Positions 1 through 10,675 of a DNA stretch of 64,000 nt are shown one piece after another; the first letter of the stretch is position 1; every line of letters starts with the position of its first letter. Made by a program: the position numbers and the translations under genes. The DNA is from Branchiostoma floridae (Eukaryota > Chordata > Leptocardii > Amphioxiformes > Branchiostomatidae): positions 20,210,983 to 20,274,982 of the forward strand of contig NC_049992.1 of NCBI RefSeq assembly GCF_000003815.2, written 5' to 3'. A model generated the notes under the pieces. That model saw only the letters and a list, made by a program, of their open reading frames with translations. It did not search any database and had not been told where the DNA came from.

Positions 1-1220
1 ATCAGTGTATCATTGTTGTAGGTTGCATAGAGTGGGGCACATAGTCCCACTGTCAAAAGCATTTTACTCAATACAAATCACCAATTTCACTGTAAATTTC
101 TTGTTCCATACAGAACACAAATGACATGTCTTGATGACAGACAACTGCTGACAACTCTACCAAAACATCCTGAGGGACAAGAAAAGTTACTTATCAATCT
201 AGTTGCTTACATGTATATAGAACCTCCAAACTTTGCATAACACACCTTTATCATATCTAGTTATAGACAGTGACAAACAAATAAAATATTGATTATCAAG
301 GACAACAATTAGATATGTTGATGCCTGTAGTATCTGTATGCTGGCATGTCCTCTCCTGTTCTTCCAGTCCTTACAAGTTGAACATAATTAAAATGAGTCA
401 TGTTAGGGCTTTTAGGTGCAGTGTATTATATTTAGTAAGTAACAAAGTATTGTAACAATCATATTGTCAACAAAATGGTTTAGGGTTAATTTTTTGGCAC
501 TTGATGTAATGTACTGAAAGTAAAACAAGTTCATTGTCAATTGGCTATTACGGCTATGTTGTACTTTGATGTGGAAATGTGATTTTTGTCAAAAGTTAGC
601 AACTTGAAATGTCAAAGTTTTAGAGAATACTTCCTTGTGTAATATATCCGATAAAGATATTATAGTTAGAGGCATTGATTCGAATATCGTCATCTGTTTG
701 TACGAAGTTATAAACCGTTTCCTTGTTAAAGTCCCCTCAAAGCCTTATTGATTTGTCAAAAATTGTAACTGTTCATAAAGGCAGTTAAATCATCACTCAT
801 ATATCTGACATAACGTTGTCTCGCGTCTGATTTTCTCTTATACTCGCGACTTCTCGCTACGTTATTGTGTCTTCATTGTGGTGTCATATTTTGCTACAAA
901 TGTACGGCATTACAGGGGATTACGTTACCAACCTCTGTTGTTGTATTCAAGAAAAATGTGGTAACATGTTAACGTTATATCGTGACGGCAAAATACGTTG
1001 TGTAGTCGACATCAGCATACGGTAACGTTACGTTGTAATGAGACTATATGTTATGAGTTCAATAATGACTGGGATTTGTCCTACCTTTCTTGATGTAACG
1101 TTACCGATATCAGCGTTCCATGTGAATTTGTTTTGTAGCGTAACAAATTCAAATACCGTTCACCCCCCTCCCCAATACTTTACTTGCGAACTCGTAATTC
1201 TCTTCTGTTTGCTTGGGTTT
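1..1220. other. AT-rich sequence, no gene recognised
   Basis: No ORF with recognisable protein similarity, no tandem repeat and no clear terminal-repeat structure was seen. The far right edge may contain more of the decayed reverse transcriptase that lies on the minus strand just beyond it, but nothing could be aligned with confidence. Confidence 0.5.
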
Positions 1221-1224
1221 GGCA

Positions 1225-2666
1225 AGAAAATCAGATGATCAGGGTACACCATACACGGTGTCCTTGTTTCTTGTTGTGTCCGTGTCCCTTAGTTCTTCAC
1301 TCCAGGTTTTGCCTGACATCGATGCCTGTACCTTTCCTGACCTTGTCAGTGTTGTTGCAGTTTTTCCGATATTGGGGCAAAATGTGCATGTTTTGGCTGG
1401 GGAGGGAATGTTAAGGGTCGGTTTCTAGGGCCAAAATATTCAAGGGGAAAACCGAAAGTGAACCGTCTAATATGTAGTCTCTGTCTTTAGCAGGGAATGA
1501 GTCAAGGTATTTCACTAAAGCTGTGGCGTCAACGGGAGTAGGCAGGGGTGTGGCTGCTGGCAAAGATGTAATGTTTACGCGGGGCGGAGAGGGAGGGGCT
1601 TTTGGTACAGAGAGGCGCCTTGTGTGGCCCCGAGCATTTGAAACAGTAGTGCTTGTAGTGTTTGAAGCACTGGCCGTTGGGTTTGTGGTATTGAAAGCAG
1701 AACCCCGTCGGGATGCTTTGCGACGTGGTTGAGCTGGAGCTGGGGCTGCGTGTGGAGGGGGTGGAAGGGGAGGGGCTGACATTGTACAAAGCATCTACGT
1801 ACAATTGCATGTGGGGGTATCCCAAGGGGTGTCGGGGCATTTCTCCCGGTATTGGCGAAACTGCTCGTCGTATCGGAGCCAGTTGGCCTTGCGAGCAGCT
1901 AGTGTACGTATCAGGTGTTGGTATGCGATGAGCTGCGGGCTAAGTGTGGGATAGCGTTGGATATATATGAAGTGGTACACCAGGAAGGCACTGGTCCACT
2001 GGTCCAAGGAGAGGGTCTGTTTGCTAGCATCATTGCGGTTAGACAAAGTTAGAGTCGGGGTCAGAGAGCCTGAAAGGGAAACAGTATACTGAGGGGCGGA
2101 TTGTAGGGCAGGGAGCAAAGATTTGAGGTTGATGAACTTGTTTTCCCAGATCCTCTCCTTGGTCGGACCTGGAATGCCCGTGTCGAGGGGTACGTGAAGG
2201 CCAGGGCTAGCCTGGGTAGTGTGAGGGGTGAGGACAGAAGAAAGGGGGAGCGTGGGGTGATGGTCTCAGTGCGCTCGTCTGGAGTAGACGTGTTCTTACT
2301 CTTATCGTTAACTAGATCGTTACCTAAAATTGCTGCCACCAATGGGTCAGCGTGAGTCCCTGTGGCACCGTCCAGGAGGGTTGGTGGGAGAGTAGGGTGA
2401 CCCGTAGGGGATGTGGTGGACGTTCCCGCAGGGGCCTGCGACGTAGCTGCAGGGGGTAGGATGGCAGCCAGGCTTCTCTGGATACTCTGCGTTGCTGTAG
2501 TCAACGCGTTCATCTGGTCCTTCATGGCGTTGAATTCGGTCGTTGAAGGCGTGGTGAGGGTCGGCGTGGCTGAGGAGGATGGCGGCTGCTTTCGCTTCCG
2601 GGTCCGTTTAGGAGGGGGTGGCTGCGTTTGATCAGCTGCTGGGCCGGACGACCGTGTCTGTGGCAT
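1225..2666 (-). pseudogene. Decayed gag plus RT start of a DIRS/Ngaro-like (YR) retrotransposon
   Basis: A likely start is the ATG at 2664-2666 (MPQTRSSG...). A Pro/Ser/Thr-rich N-terminus with a basic patch (KRTRKRK) follows, then a hydrophobic/aromatic region around 1800-2110. At about 1607-1699 there is a Cys/His cluster of the form C-x10-C-x7-C-x2-C-x3-H-x4-C, the zinc-knuckle style of DIRS/Ngaro gag proteins. Just beyond it, near 1425-1520, one frame reads VKYLDSF, then YILDG; the next frame continues FTFGFPLEYFGP. This resembles the GF-x2-GF linker that opens the RT of this superfamily. Downstream, toward 1225, only scraps of RT remain, with stops. The reading frame shifts at several places (near 2200, 1795 and 1478), so the copy is dead. 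The class assignment rests on these motifs; the RT core and recombinase are not visible here. Confidence 0.7.
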
Positions 2667-2834
2667 GACTAGGGCTCGATAGAAAAATAGGGCGTGAGTA
2701 AAAGAACCGTGAAAAATACAAATAAGTAATGCAAGAACAGAACGAAACAGACTATCTAGGAATTGCTGACGCGTTCTAGAAGTACGTCTATTATGCCGGG
2801 GAGAACCGAGATATGTAAAAGAGGTGATTAGCAT

Positions 2835-3551
2835 GCTATGAAGACGCAGTTACAGCGTGACTATTGTGGCATAGGTAAACAAATTAATTAGCGGAGGTGT
2901 ATACACGGTGCTACAGAGTCTGCTTACGATAGGTCCTTAAACTACAGTGCAGATGTTTGGGGAAATAACTTTTAATGAGCGAAAGTAATTTATGCCGACT
3001 GTCGGGACGTTTACGATATGAGAATCAGCGCAACGTGACAGAACGCCCATAGTAATGCACGCCGGTACAGACACAACATGGTGGACTGCACCACACAGAC
3101 GTAGCAAAACTGATAATACTGAAAGCACGTCAGCACAGGGAACCTAAGATCCCAGTACCACACGACGTGACAAAGTAAGGGGTAAAAAGTGATTCAAAAT
3201 AAATTATGCCGCCTGCCGGCGCGGTTACCGTAAGGTAATCTGCGCCACACGACATGACGGACATGGAGTGAAGCACGCCGGTACAGACACAACAGGTGAA
3301 CTGCACCACACAGACGTTAGCATTACTGATAAAACAAGGTATGGGGAGGAAAATGTATCGTGGAAATGTACACCTGGTAATGGCAGCACATTGTATCTGT
3401 GCTTCATGGACGTGACCCAGACGGATGTTAAGTACGTCAGTACAACTAACCAGGAGGCTAGACTAGTACCGCACGACGTGACAATGCATTATGTAGAAGG
3501 GAAATTTTTTACAATCTTTAACCGGAATGAGATGGGAGGGTGGGAGGAAAT
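2835..3551. repeat. Two diverged direct repeats between gag and hydrolase
   Basis: Segments at about 2990-3200 and 3205-3520 share an ordered series of blocks: TTATGCCG, GCACGCCGGTACAGACACAA, TGCACCACACAGACG, ACGTCAG, and CACGACGTGACAA. The second copy has an extra ~90 bp. Terminal or split direct repeats are expected at the ends of YR retrotransposons, so this block is probably the termini of one or two elements. The plus strand of the second copy is open from an ATG at 3268 into the assembly gap (at least 94 codons) with no recognised similarity. I regard that as incidental but cannot exclude a real exon. Confidence 0.55.
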
Positions 3552-3769
3552 NNNNNNNNNNNNNNNNNNNNNNNNNNNNNNNNNNNNNNNNNNNNNNNNN
3601 NNNNNNNNNNNNNNNNNNNNNNNNNNNNNNNNNNNNNNNNNNNNNNNNNNNNNNNNNNNNNNNNNNNNNNNNNNNNNNNNNNNNNNNNNNNNNNNNNNNN
3701 NNNNNNNNNNNNNNNNNNNNNNNNNNNNNNNNNNNNNNNNNNNNNNNNNNNNNNNNNNNNNNNNNNNNN
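3552..3769. other. Assembly gap (N run)
   Basis: All bases are N for 218 positions. Any translation through it is meaningless. Confidence 1.
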
Positions 3770-4374
3770 AGAGACAATGACGCCGGCCCCATGCGGCCAT
3801 GGTCTGGCTAACATCGATACCCGAACTGAGATGAATTATGGAGATGGACTGATTACAAAGGGGCGCCGCAATGAGTAAAACTATTGTCATTTTGGTCGGC
3901 TCACATTCATTCCTTTCAAAACATTATTTTTGCTCCGCAAAAAGGTGTTTTACAATTCATGAATTTTGCCGACACCAGGAGAATAAAGATGTGGTCTGAG
4001 ACAGATCAGATTTGGCAGGTATAACAATTTTATTCCTCGTACGGGAAAACAAACAAATAAGTATAACAAACAATCTGAGTCACACCAGGGAAACAGTAAT
4101 ACAAATAACGTCACATTATGTTTAGGGGGTAATTCCCATGGGGATACACATCATGTTGATGTGTACTGGGCTATGCACATCCAAATATCATGACATTGAC
4201 AAACGTGGGAAAATACAAACAACATTGTTTTTGAGGTTAAAGCTCACAAATCTAACCGCCATACAGCTCACCAATTATGAGCAACTAAAACGCCCAGAAA
4301 GGCGCGAAATGCGCCGAGGCTAAAATACCCAATGCTTCCGCTATCTAAAACACATGGAGGTCGCTAGGTAAAGT
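3770..4374. other. Non-coding stretch, probably part of the YR element
   Basis: No convincing ORF was seen. It sits directly 3' of the hydrolase ORF on the minus strand and could be its downstream untranslated region or the rest of the terminal repeat block. Confidence 0.35.
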
Positions 4375-4995
4375 TTACTGAGAAGGTAAATGTGGGATTA
4401 ATGCGCCCCGAACGCTTCGGTAATACTGCAGATTACCAAGGTCACTGAGATGGAGACCATCTGCAACGAAATAGTTGGGGTTTTTCTGCCACAGCTTTGC
4501 GTGGTACCATTTGTGAACGGTTGGGGTAGCGTCGACGAGGGGACGAAACTCAGTACGGAAATCATGAATGCGTGAGTGGAAATCCGGCATGTTACGGGGG
4601 GATTTCAATCGCCAGATTGGTTCGGCTAGAATCACCTGTCGAACTGATGGTATTTCAGAGATTTTGCGTGCCAAAGCTTCTAAATCACGAGCTATGGTTT
4701 CTGGAGCCCATTGGCGTCTACAGATATCGTTGTGCCCTAGCTCTACGTACACAATGTGAGGACTGGTTTGCTGCAGAATAGGGAGCACACTAGCGTAATA
4801 TTTTGGGATGGTGCAGCCCGGCACGCCATGAAACCGAATGTCTACGTTAGATACCCAAAAATTAGGACAAATAGCTCGTCCGGAGGCTGTCGTAGTGCGA
4901 CGCCGAACAAATGACTTCAGTCGAGATACAAAAGAGTGACCGGTAATGGCGATGTTCGTAGTTGAAGTATCCATGAAAGGACAAGTTTGTAACAA
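4375..4995 (-). CDS. SGNH/GDSL-type hydrolase ORF of a YR retrotransposon
   Basis: A 206-codon uninterrupted ORF. It has the SGNH blocks in order: GHSF (residues 19-22, nucleophile Ser21), a glycine-bearing FHGVPG segment (55-60), ELGHND (85-90, Asn89 of block III) and DGLHLSDLG (179-187, the Asp/His of block V). The spacing and length fit a compact single-domain esterase/hydrolase. Such hydrolases are known as extra domains in Ngaro-type and some other retrotransposons; the biochemical role there is not settled. The second Met (residue 8, MDTSTT) is an equally good start. It lies upstream of a repeat block and a gag remnant on the same strand. All the motif residues are intact, unlike in the neighbouring gag-RT. 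A host esterase is less likely because of the context. Confidence 0.75.
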   Translation of the reverse strand: MLQTCPFMDTSTTNIAITGHSFVSRLKSFVRRRTTTASGRAICPNFWVSNVDIRFHGVPGCTIPKYYASVLPILQQTSPHIVYVELGHNDICRRQWAPETIARDLEALARKISEIPSVRQVILAEPIWRLKSPRNMPDFHSRIHDFRTEFRPLVDATPTVHKWYHAKLWQKNPNYFVADGLHLSDLGNLQYYRSVRGALIPHLPSQ

Positions 4996-4999
4996 GATA

Positions 5000-5522
5000 T
5001 AACAATATGGCAGCTCACCGTGGAGTTGAGTTCGGTCACGAAGAAACGTTCGGCTAGTTGATCGGTGTTGACCGGATCTCTGAGCTGAAGACGGGTCAAG
5101 TTCAGGAAATCAACAGCCTGGGAGTACGTTGTCCGAGCACTGTCCAAGCACTGCCGCCGGTTTTGTACGAACGAGTTCGGAGGAATTCCAGCTTGTGACC
5201 GCGCAGATAAGTTGTGTCCTATGTTGAGGACTCACAGGGGCTCTGTAGGGAGTGATACCGGAACGGGGACGTGTTTGAGCGGCAACGTAGAAGGATCCGA
5301 CGGAGACCTGGCTGTCTGGCTCTGGAGGCAGGTCCGACGCGTCCGGGGTCTTGGCGCGCTGGCTCGGTTGAACGGGAAGCGGTTTCCACCAACGGGGCGT
5401 ATACGTAGCAGCTTGGCCAACAAGAAACTAGGAACAAGCGTGATCAAATCGTCGGACAAGGTTAGAGAAGAAACGTAAACGAAAACTCGAGGAAATTTCA
5501 GAGCGAAAAGTCTGCGATGCAC
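5000..5522 (-). pseudogene. Coding-like sequence upstream of the hydrolase
   Basis: On the minus strand the sequence reads as protein but jumps frame. First comes a Pro-rich stretch (TPDASDLPPEPDSQV, then RSGITPYRAPVSP) near 5225-5345. Then in another frame there is a helical-looking block (CLDSARTTYSQAVDFL ... DQLAERFFVTEL) at about 5020-5190 that runs up to the hydrolase start. The helical block is loosely like an N-terminal core-binding (SAM-like) domain of a tyrosine recombinase, but no catalytic R-H-R-Y residues were found. It is probably the N-terminal part of the hydrolase protein or a decayed neighbouring ORF of the same element. Confidence 0.35.
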
Positions 5523-6403
5523 ACGCTACGAGATGCGCTGCTGTGTTTATAACCGGAGCTGCCCTTACACATTATGTTCCTTTTCACCCGCTCGAACTCA
5601 CGGCATTCAATGTGTAGTTGCATGTGAGTGACTAGGTTGTGATGAATAATTGTCATTAAATATCTACATAACATACTTAAACAGGAAATGCAATCATACT
5701 GTTCACTAGAAATGAAAATGTTGAGAAGCAAACCGACCAAAGAAATAGGCATAAACTACCGCTGTTTACCATAGGAGTGTGGCTATGAAGGTGCCAGATG
5801 AACAAACGTCATTTTACCAACAGAGCTGAGCTGAGTGTTCAACTAGATGATTTTTTGTGAATTTGCCCTTCTACCCTCTTTAACTCATTAGTATAGTCCA
5901 GTTTAGAGATTTAACTACGAGATAGTTTTTATGTTAGATGCCGTCGGGACAAAGGAGCATGTGTACACGTGGTTTTTCATCAGATAAATCTCTCTGAAAT
6001 AGCTCTTTTGGGTGGTAATACATTAAAGAAACGTCAGATATTACTTCCATTTCCCCTTTATTTGTTATTTTACTGGTCTGCAAAGTTACTAGCCATTTGT
6101 GGGGTTACTTTAAGCAAGTTTTCTTAGGTTTTGCGTCGTGGACCGTTGTCAGCACCACGTTCTATTTCATGAAACCGCTATATGTTGAAGCTCCCCAGGT
6201 CACAAACTGTACTCCTAGGCCAACCTACGTCTCTGGTGTGTTTTCTGTCTATTTGGTCAATTTCTACTATTTTTACAGCGACCTTGGTAGAGGTAAGAGT
6301 TCACCAGTTATGTAGGAGTTTCGGTTGGAGCTCTGTCAAATATGCTCAGCTGTCCGGGTTAAGATATGATAATTGTTTGTCGTTTTACCAAACTCTGAAT
6401 ATA
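5523..6403. other. Gene-free upstream region
   Basis: No protein similarity was recognised. One plus-strand ORF at 6097-6315 ends at a plausible donor (GAG followed by GTAAGAG, about 6295) but its splice phase does not fit the first recognised exon downstream. It is left as an unproven candidate for missing 5' exons. Confidence 0.4.
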
Positions 6404-6606
6404 GGAACGTCCCCATGTCTGGCTGAGTTTCACCTTTAACGAGATGGCGTCCCTTCAGTACTACTCCTTCGGCAGCGGGGAGTCTCCTGTAAAAGTCATG
6501 GGATTGTCTCTTTTGGACAGGTCAGCCAAAGACTTCATCATCTGCCGAGAGGGGACGGAAATGATCAGCGGGATCTGTCAACAGAAATGCCACTCCGAGT
6601 GTCAAG
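6404..6606 (+). CDS. First recognised exon of the cysteine-rich gene
   Basis: The frame is open from just after a TAG acceptor-like site and reads through FNEMASLQYY to REGTEMISGICQQKCHSECQ, ending in phase 1 at a GTAAAT donor. The closing Cys cluster leads straight into the furin-like exons. The ATG at 6444 is in frame, but the codons before it also look coding, so it is probably internal and the true start lies further upstream. Confidence 0.6.
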
Positions 6607-7362
6607 GTAAATTTTATCCAGATAAGCTATACAGTGTTTTTATATAGATAATATTGTTGTCTAATGGAAATGATCAAGTACAATTTGTTTATAATTCTAA
6701 ATTAACCTTCAATGTAATACCAACAAGAAGCAGACGCTAATGTTTAGTGTAACATCATTTTTGAATTTATTGGATTTCTTAACCCATCGATCTTTATCAT
6801 ATTCACCAAAATGGTTTGTTTTCTGCAGCGTTTATGTGCGTGTCTTTTTATCTGGCAATCGACGGGCTAATTTGCACCCCACTCGTATATTTATATCTAC
6901 ATACATAGTAAAATTAATAATTTCCAAAAGTTATGTAATAACAACCCTTCATTTTAATTGTTTAGAAAAGAAAAACACCGATTAAAAATAGATTTAGCAG
7001 TTTATTGTAAAATGTGATTCTTTTATTATTCTGCGTGGTTTACTTCTTTTTTTCTCACATAAATTGTATATTGCACAGTTCCATGCAGCTTGCGTTATTC
7101 AACATTCATAAAATATGCTGATTTGATGAAGTCATTGGTCAAAATCCAAAATGGTGTACAATGTCTCTAGGTCGAGAATAACGCGGTAAATGTCCCTTAC
7201 TACATGATATTTGACCAAAGATGGCAGCTTAAATATGTATGGAAGTCATTTTGAAGCGTCCTTTTGAAGTCACTTTTGCATTCTAGTATTTTTTTTTTAA
7301 TCTCAGAAGTAGAGCACACCCGAATGTAGTTTAAAGTTTTATATTTCAAATCGTCTACACAG

Positions 7363-7521
7363 GTTGCCGTACAAGTGGATCTAACTCCGCAATGGACTGC
7401 ATCACCTGTAAACATCTGAAGGTGCCTTATCCCTACACAGAGGGCGCAACCGACGCTTTTAAGTGTGTCGCGCAGTGTCCGCAGCATTTTGAACCTGTCA
7501 CTGTTTTGAAAACTTGTACAT
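7363..7521 (+). CDS. Furin-like cysteine repeat exon 1
   Basis: Acceptor CTACACAG and donor GTAAGT, phase 1 at both ends. It encodes GCRTSGS...CITCKHL...CVAQCPQHF...KTCT, with the spacing of a furin-like (FU) repeat as in EGFR/insulin-receptor ectodomains. FU repeats are extracellular, disulfide-bonded modules. Confidence 0.75.
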
Positions 7522-7801
7522 GTAAGTGAAGCATATTACAATGCTATAATGTCTTAAAAAGTTAAAAACCATCAGAATAAATATTGTTTTTTTTTTGTCA
7601 TTCATTGTTCTGAATAAATAGCACACTCTGGATCCAGGCTTGGGTAATTTTGTAAAATTTCGTTTAATGTTATTAGCAGTATTACAATAAAGAATAGGAC
7701 GATTTGCTAAGTCTACCAGGTACATTGTATTAAAAAAAATGAAAAAAAAAATTGAAAAAAAAGGTAGCTAGTGTTATCTTATAGTCAAATTGTCTTTACA
7801 G

Positions 7802-7897
7802 GCATCAAACGGATGGAAGAGGCCCGCTCTGATGGTGTTGTGGACTGTGTGACGGAGTGTCCCCTGACGCACTTTGATGAAAACAGAGTCTGCAAAA
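7802..7897 (+). CDS. Furin-like cysteine repeat exon 2
   Basis: The acceptor is TCTTTACAG and the donor GTAAGT, phase 1 to phase 1, 96 nt. It encodes CIKRMEE...VDCVTECPLTHFDENRVCK, a second FU-type segment continuous with the previous exon. Confidence 0.75.
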
Positions 7898-8282
7898 GTA
7901 AGTGGGATTACTGAAATATCTGCCCATATTTACAGTGCACACAACACAGCTACAGCTCTAAGATAACGCACAAAATTACATTCTGCATAGAGAACTATAT
8001 TTCTACTCCATCGAGACCACACTTACGTGTATGTAGAAGCAAGTATTTGGTTAACATGAAGCCAAAATTCAATTGCCTTTTCAACATGCATGCCAAGTGC
8101 CTGATTATCATGACATATTTTTGAAAGTTATTGTCTGATACTTAAAAGCTAAGTTTTGGTAGTTGTAGCCAACACTGCTTTTGCCTTAAAACCTAGAAGT
8201 ATTTTAAACAAATGTATAGATTTAAATATCAAATTCTGTACACTGCAGTCTTGACTTTGAAGATCCTTTTCCTTGTTGACAG

Positions 8283-8426
8283 AATGCAGCAGCTTTTGTT
8301 CAGATGTCAGTGGTGAGGGGAGAAGAGTCTGCTCAGGTCCCGCTTCAGCAGACTGTGACGCTTGCAAGTATCAACAAGGCGGACACTGTGTGGGAGGTTG
8401 TAGTCCTGGACAGAAGGCTGTCAGAG
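8283..8426 (+). CDS. Cysteine-rich exon 3
   Basis: Acceptor TTGTTGACAG; donor GTTTGT, which is weaker than its neighbours. It encodes CSSFCSDVSGEGRRVC...CDACKYQQGGHCVGGC, with nine cysteines in 48 residues, again furin-like. Phase 1 at both ends. Confidence 0.7.
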
Positions 8427-9662
8427 GTTTGTAAACATACATGAAACACTTCTTGTTGAGGTCACTCAATCACTTGATCGAATAAGGAATCCAAACCGGG
8501 AAATTTAAGAATGTAAAGCATCATTTCGTGACGTAATTGTGACGTCGTTGATGCTAATATTGACAAAGAAGTAGAAGCAGACATAAATATTCTCTTATTT
8601 ATACTTTCTGAATACCATATGTAAAACAAACCTATTCAGCTGTTTTCTTGTTGACAAACGCTAATTGAGATATAACATTAATATTCACAACAGCACATTA
8701 GGGGATAACTCCGAAATAGTACAATTAAAGAAGGGGTCAATGAAAAGGTCAATCCGAACGATTTTTGTTTGAGAAAGATGTTTATATTAGCTTCTGACAT
8801 GTTTGCAGTATATATCTGACTGAAAAATACCACCAAGACATTATTTCAACTCAACATGATTGAACGTAGATAATTCATTCCTGATTCATTATTTGGTCCA
8901 TGAAATAACATCATTTTGCGTTTAAACGTATTTTAACAGTATCATATTATTTTCTTCTTACAGTAGAGGACGGATCTTTCACCTGTCACCAATGCCGGCC
9001 TGGCTATGAGTGTAAGTTGGGGGACGATAATGAAGACATCTGCCCAGCCGGCAAGTACACGTACAGTAACGAAAACAGAACAGCGTGCGAGCAGTGTCCA
9101 GCAGGAGAGTTTAGCGGCACCCCAGGAGCGGCGTCCTGCCATAATTGTCCAGCAGGGAAGTACAGTGCAAGTCCACTGCATGTTTAGACTGTCTAGCGGG
9201 GAAGTACAGTAACGGCGGTAGTACAACGTGCGAGCCGTGTACAGCAGGAGAGTTCAGCAGCACCCCAGGAGCGGCGTCCTGTCAGAAGTGTCCAGTTGGG
9301 CAGTACAGCATGGGAGAAGGATCTACAGAATGTTTAGATTGTCCAGCTGGAAAGTACAGTAACGAAGGCCGGACAGCTTGCGCTCCGTGTGCAGCAGGGG
9401 AATTTAGCAACATTCCAGGAGCAACGTCTTGTCAGAAGTGTCCAGCGGGGCAGTACAGTACAGCAGAAGGGTCAACAGAATGTGTCGTCTGTCCAGCGGG
9501 CAAGTACAGTAACGAAGGCAGGACGATGTGCGAGCCGTGTGCAGCAGGAGAGTTTAGTAACACTACCGGGGCGGCATCTTGTCTAAAGTGTCCAGCAGGA
9601 CAGTACAGCACAGCGGAAGGATCCACTGAATGTTTAATCTGTCCAAAGGGGAAGTACAGCTA

Positions 9663-10542
9663 CGAGGGGTGATCAATAAGTTCTCGGCCTAACGCAGAAA
9701 TAATAAGCACAACTCAAATTTTGAGGCACAACTTTATAGTATGAAGTCTTTTATCAATATCCTCCAAATTACAAATCATTGGAGTCATTACTTTCCAGGC
9801 ATTCGTTTTATGCAAATTAGAAGGTAAGTGGCGAGAAAAAGAAGGGTGAAGTGTGATCAGATAATTTGACCCGCACACCTCAGGTTTCAGATCAATTGTC
9901 CACTTTTTTTCGTTATCCCTTACCTAACGTTACTGGGTGTCACCTGCAACGTAATGATCACAATAATTTGAATTTTGGTACACATTTATATAAGATTTTA
10001 TACAAGCACGTGGGATTATCAATAAGTCCTCGGTTTTGCGGAGAAATAATAAGCACAGCTCAGATTTCGAAGCATAGATGTCAAGTATAACGTCTTATAT
10101 AAATCTGTACCAAAATCAAAATTATTGTGATCATTACTTTGCAGGCGACACCCAGTAATGTTAGGTAAGGGAGAACGGAAAAAAATGGGACAATTGACCT
10201 GACCTGAGGTGTGCGATCGAACTTGCGCTGCTGGAAGTCAGACACCCAATTCTTTTTGCTTGAAATAGGAGGAGAATGATTATCAAACATTTTGACAATG
10301 TCTTTTGTTAATTTACGACATGGGGAACTCGACCCACACATGTCTGATCACAATTCACACCACTTTTTTCTCGCCACTTACCTTCTAATTTGCATAAAAC
10401 GAATGTCTGGAAAGTAATGACTCCAATGATTTGTAATTTGGAGGATATTGATAAAAGGCTTCATACTATAAAGTTGTGCCTCAAAATTTGAGTTGTGCTT
10501 ATTATTTCTGAGTTAGGCCGAGAACTTATTGATCACCCCTCG
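9663..10542. mobile_element. Mariner-like non-autonomous element with ~200-bp TIRs, TA target
   Basis: The ends are exact inverted repeats starting CGAGGGGTGATCAATAAG. The arms run about 200 bp (9663-9860 and 10345-10542) with only a few mismatches. The element is flanked by TA on both sides (9661-9662 and 10543-10544). Removing the element and one TA restores the codon series K-Y-S-Y-E-G-R of the host exon, so target and duplication are unambiguous. There is no transposase ORF. The insert is 882 bp (a multiple of three) but puts TGA in frame after 9 bp. TA target and CGAGGGG ends are typical of Tc1/mariner elements. Confidence 0.9.
9880..10215. repeat. Second inverted repeat nested inside the mariner-like element
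   Basis: Arms at about 9880-10000 and 10092-10215 are inverted copies (for example CACACCTCAGGT against ACCTGAGGTGTG, and TGATCACAATAATTT against its partner). The centre (about 10012-10078) repeats the outer left end in direct orientation (ATCAATAAGTCCTCGG, then GAGAAATAATAAGCACA). The element is thus either a dimer or a later insertion of a relative into its own middle. Confidence 0.75.
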
Positions 10543-10675
10543 TACGAAGGCAGGAGAGCGTGCGAGCCGTGTCCAATAGGAGAGTTCAGCAGCACTCCGG
10601 GAGCAGCGTTCTGTCAGAAGTGCCCATCAGGACAAAGCAGTAAACCAGGATCATCTGACTGCAAACAACTATCAG

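Larger units (their letters stand above)
8964..10675 (+). pseudogene. Ephrin-receptor-like (GCC2/GCC3) repeat exon, broken
   Basis: Starts after TTCTTACAG and ends at a GTGCAT donor. The exon contains tandem units of 50 residues (150 bp) of the type CPAGKYSNEGRT-C-PC-AGEFS-TPGAASCQKCPAGQYS. In the first full unit the spacer between KYS and CLD has 14 nt instead of 21, which shifts the frame and gives TAG at 9185-9187. The following units stay open in the new frame until the mariner-like insertion at 9663. After it (from 10545) the original unit resumes as YEGRRACEPC and ends PSGQSSKPGSSDCKQLS. Units are still highly alike in DNA, so unequal exchange is likely. Confidence 0.8.

Noticed and set aside
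5020-5190. Tyrosine recombinase N-terminal domain
   Set aside because: Helical pattern only; no catalytic R-H-R-Y residues anywhere nearby, so it is not called as a recombinase.
6097-6315. Possible N-terminal exon of the cysteine-rich gene
   Set aside because: It ends at a plausible donor but in phase 1, which does not fit the phase-2 acceptor of the first recognised exon.
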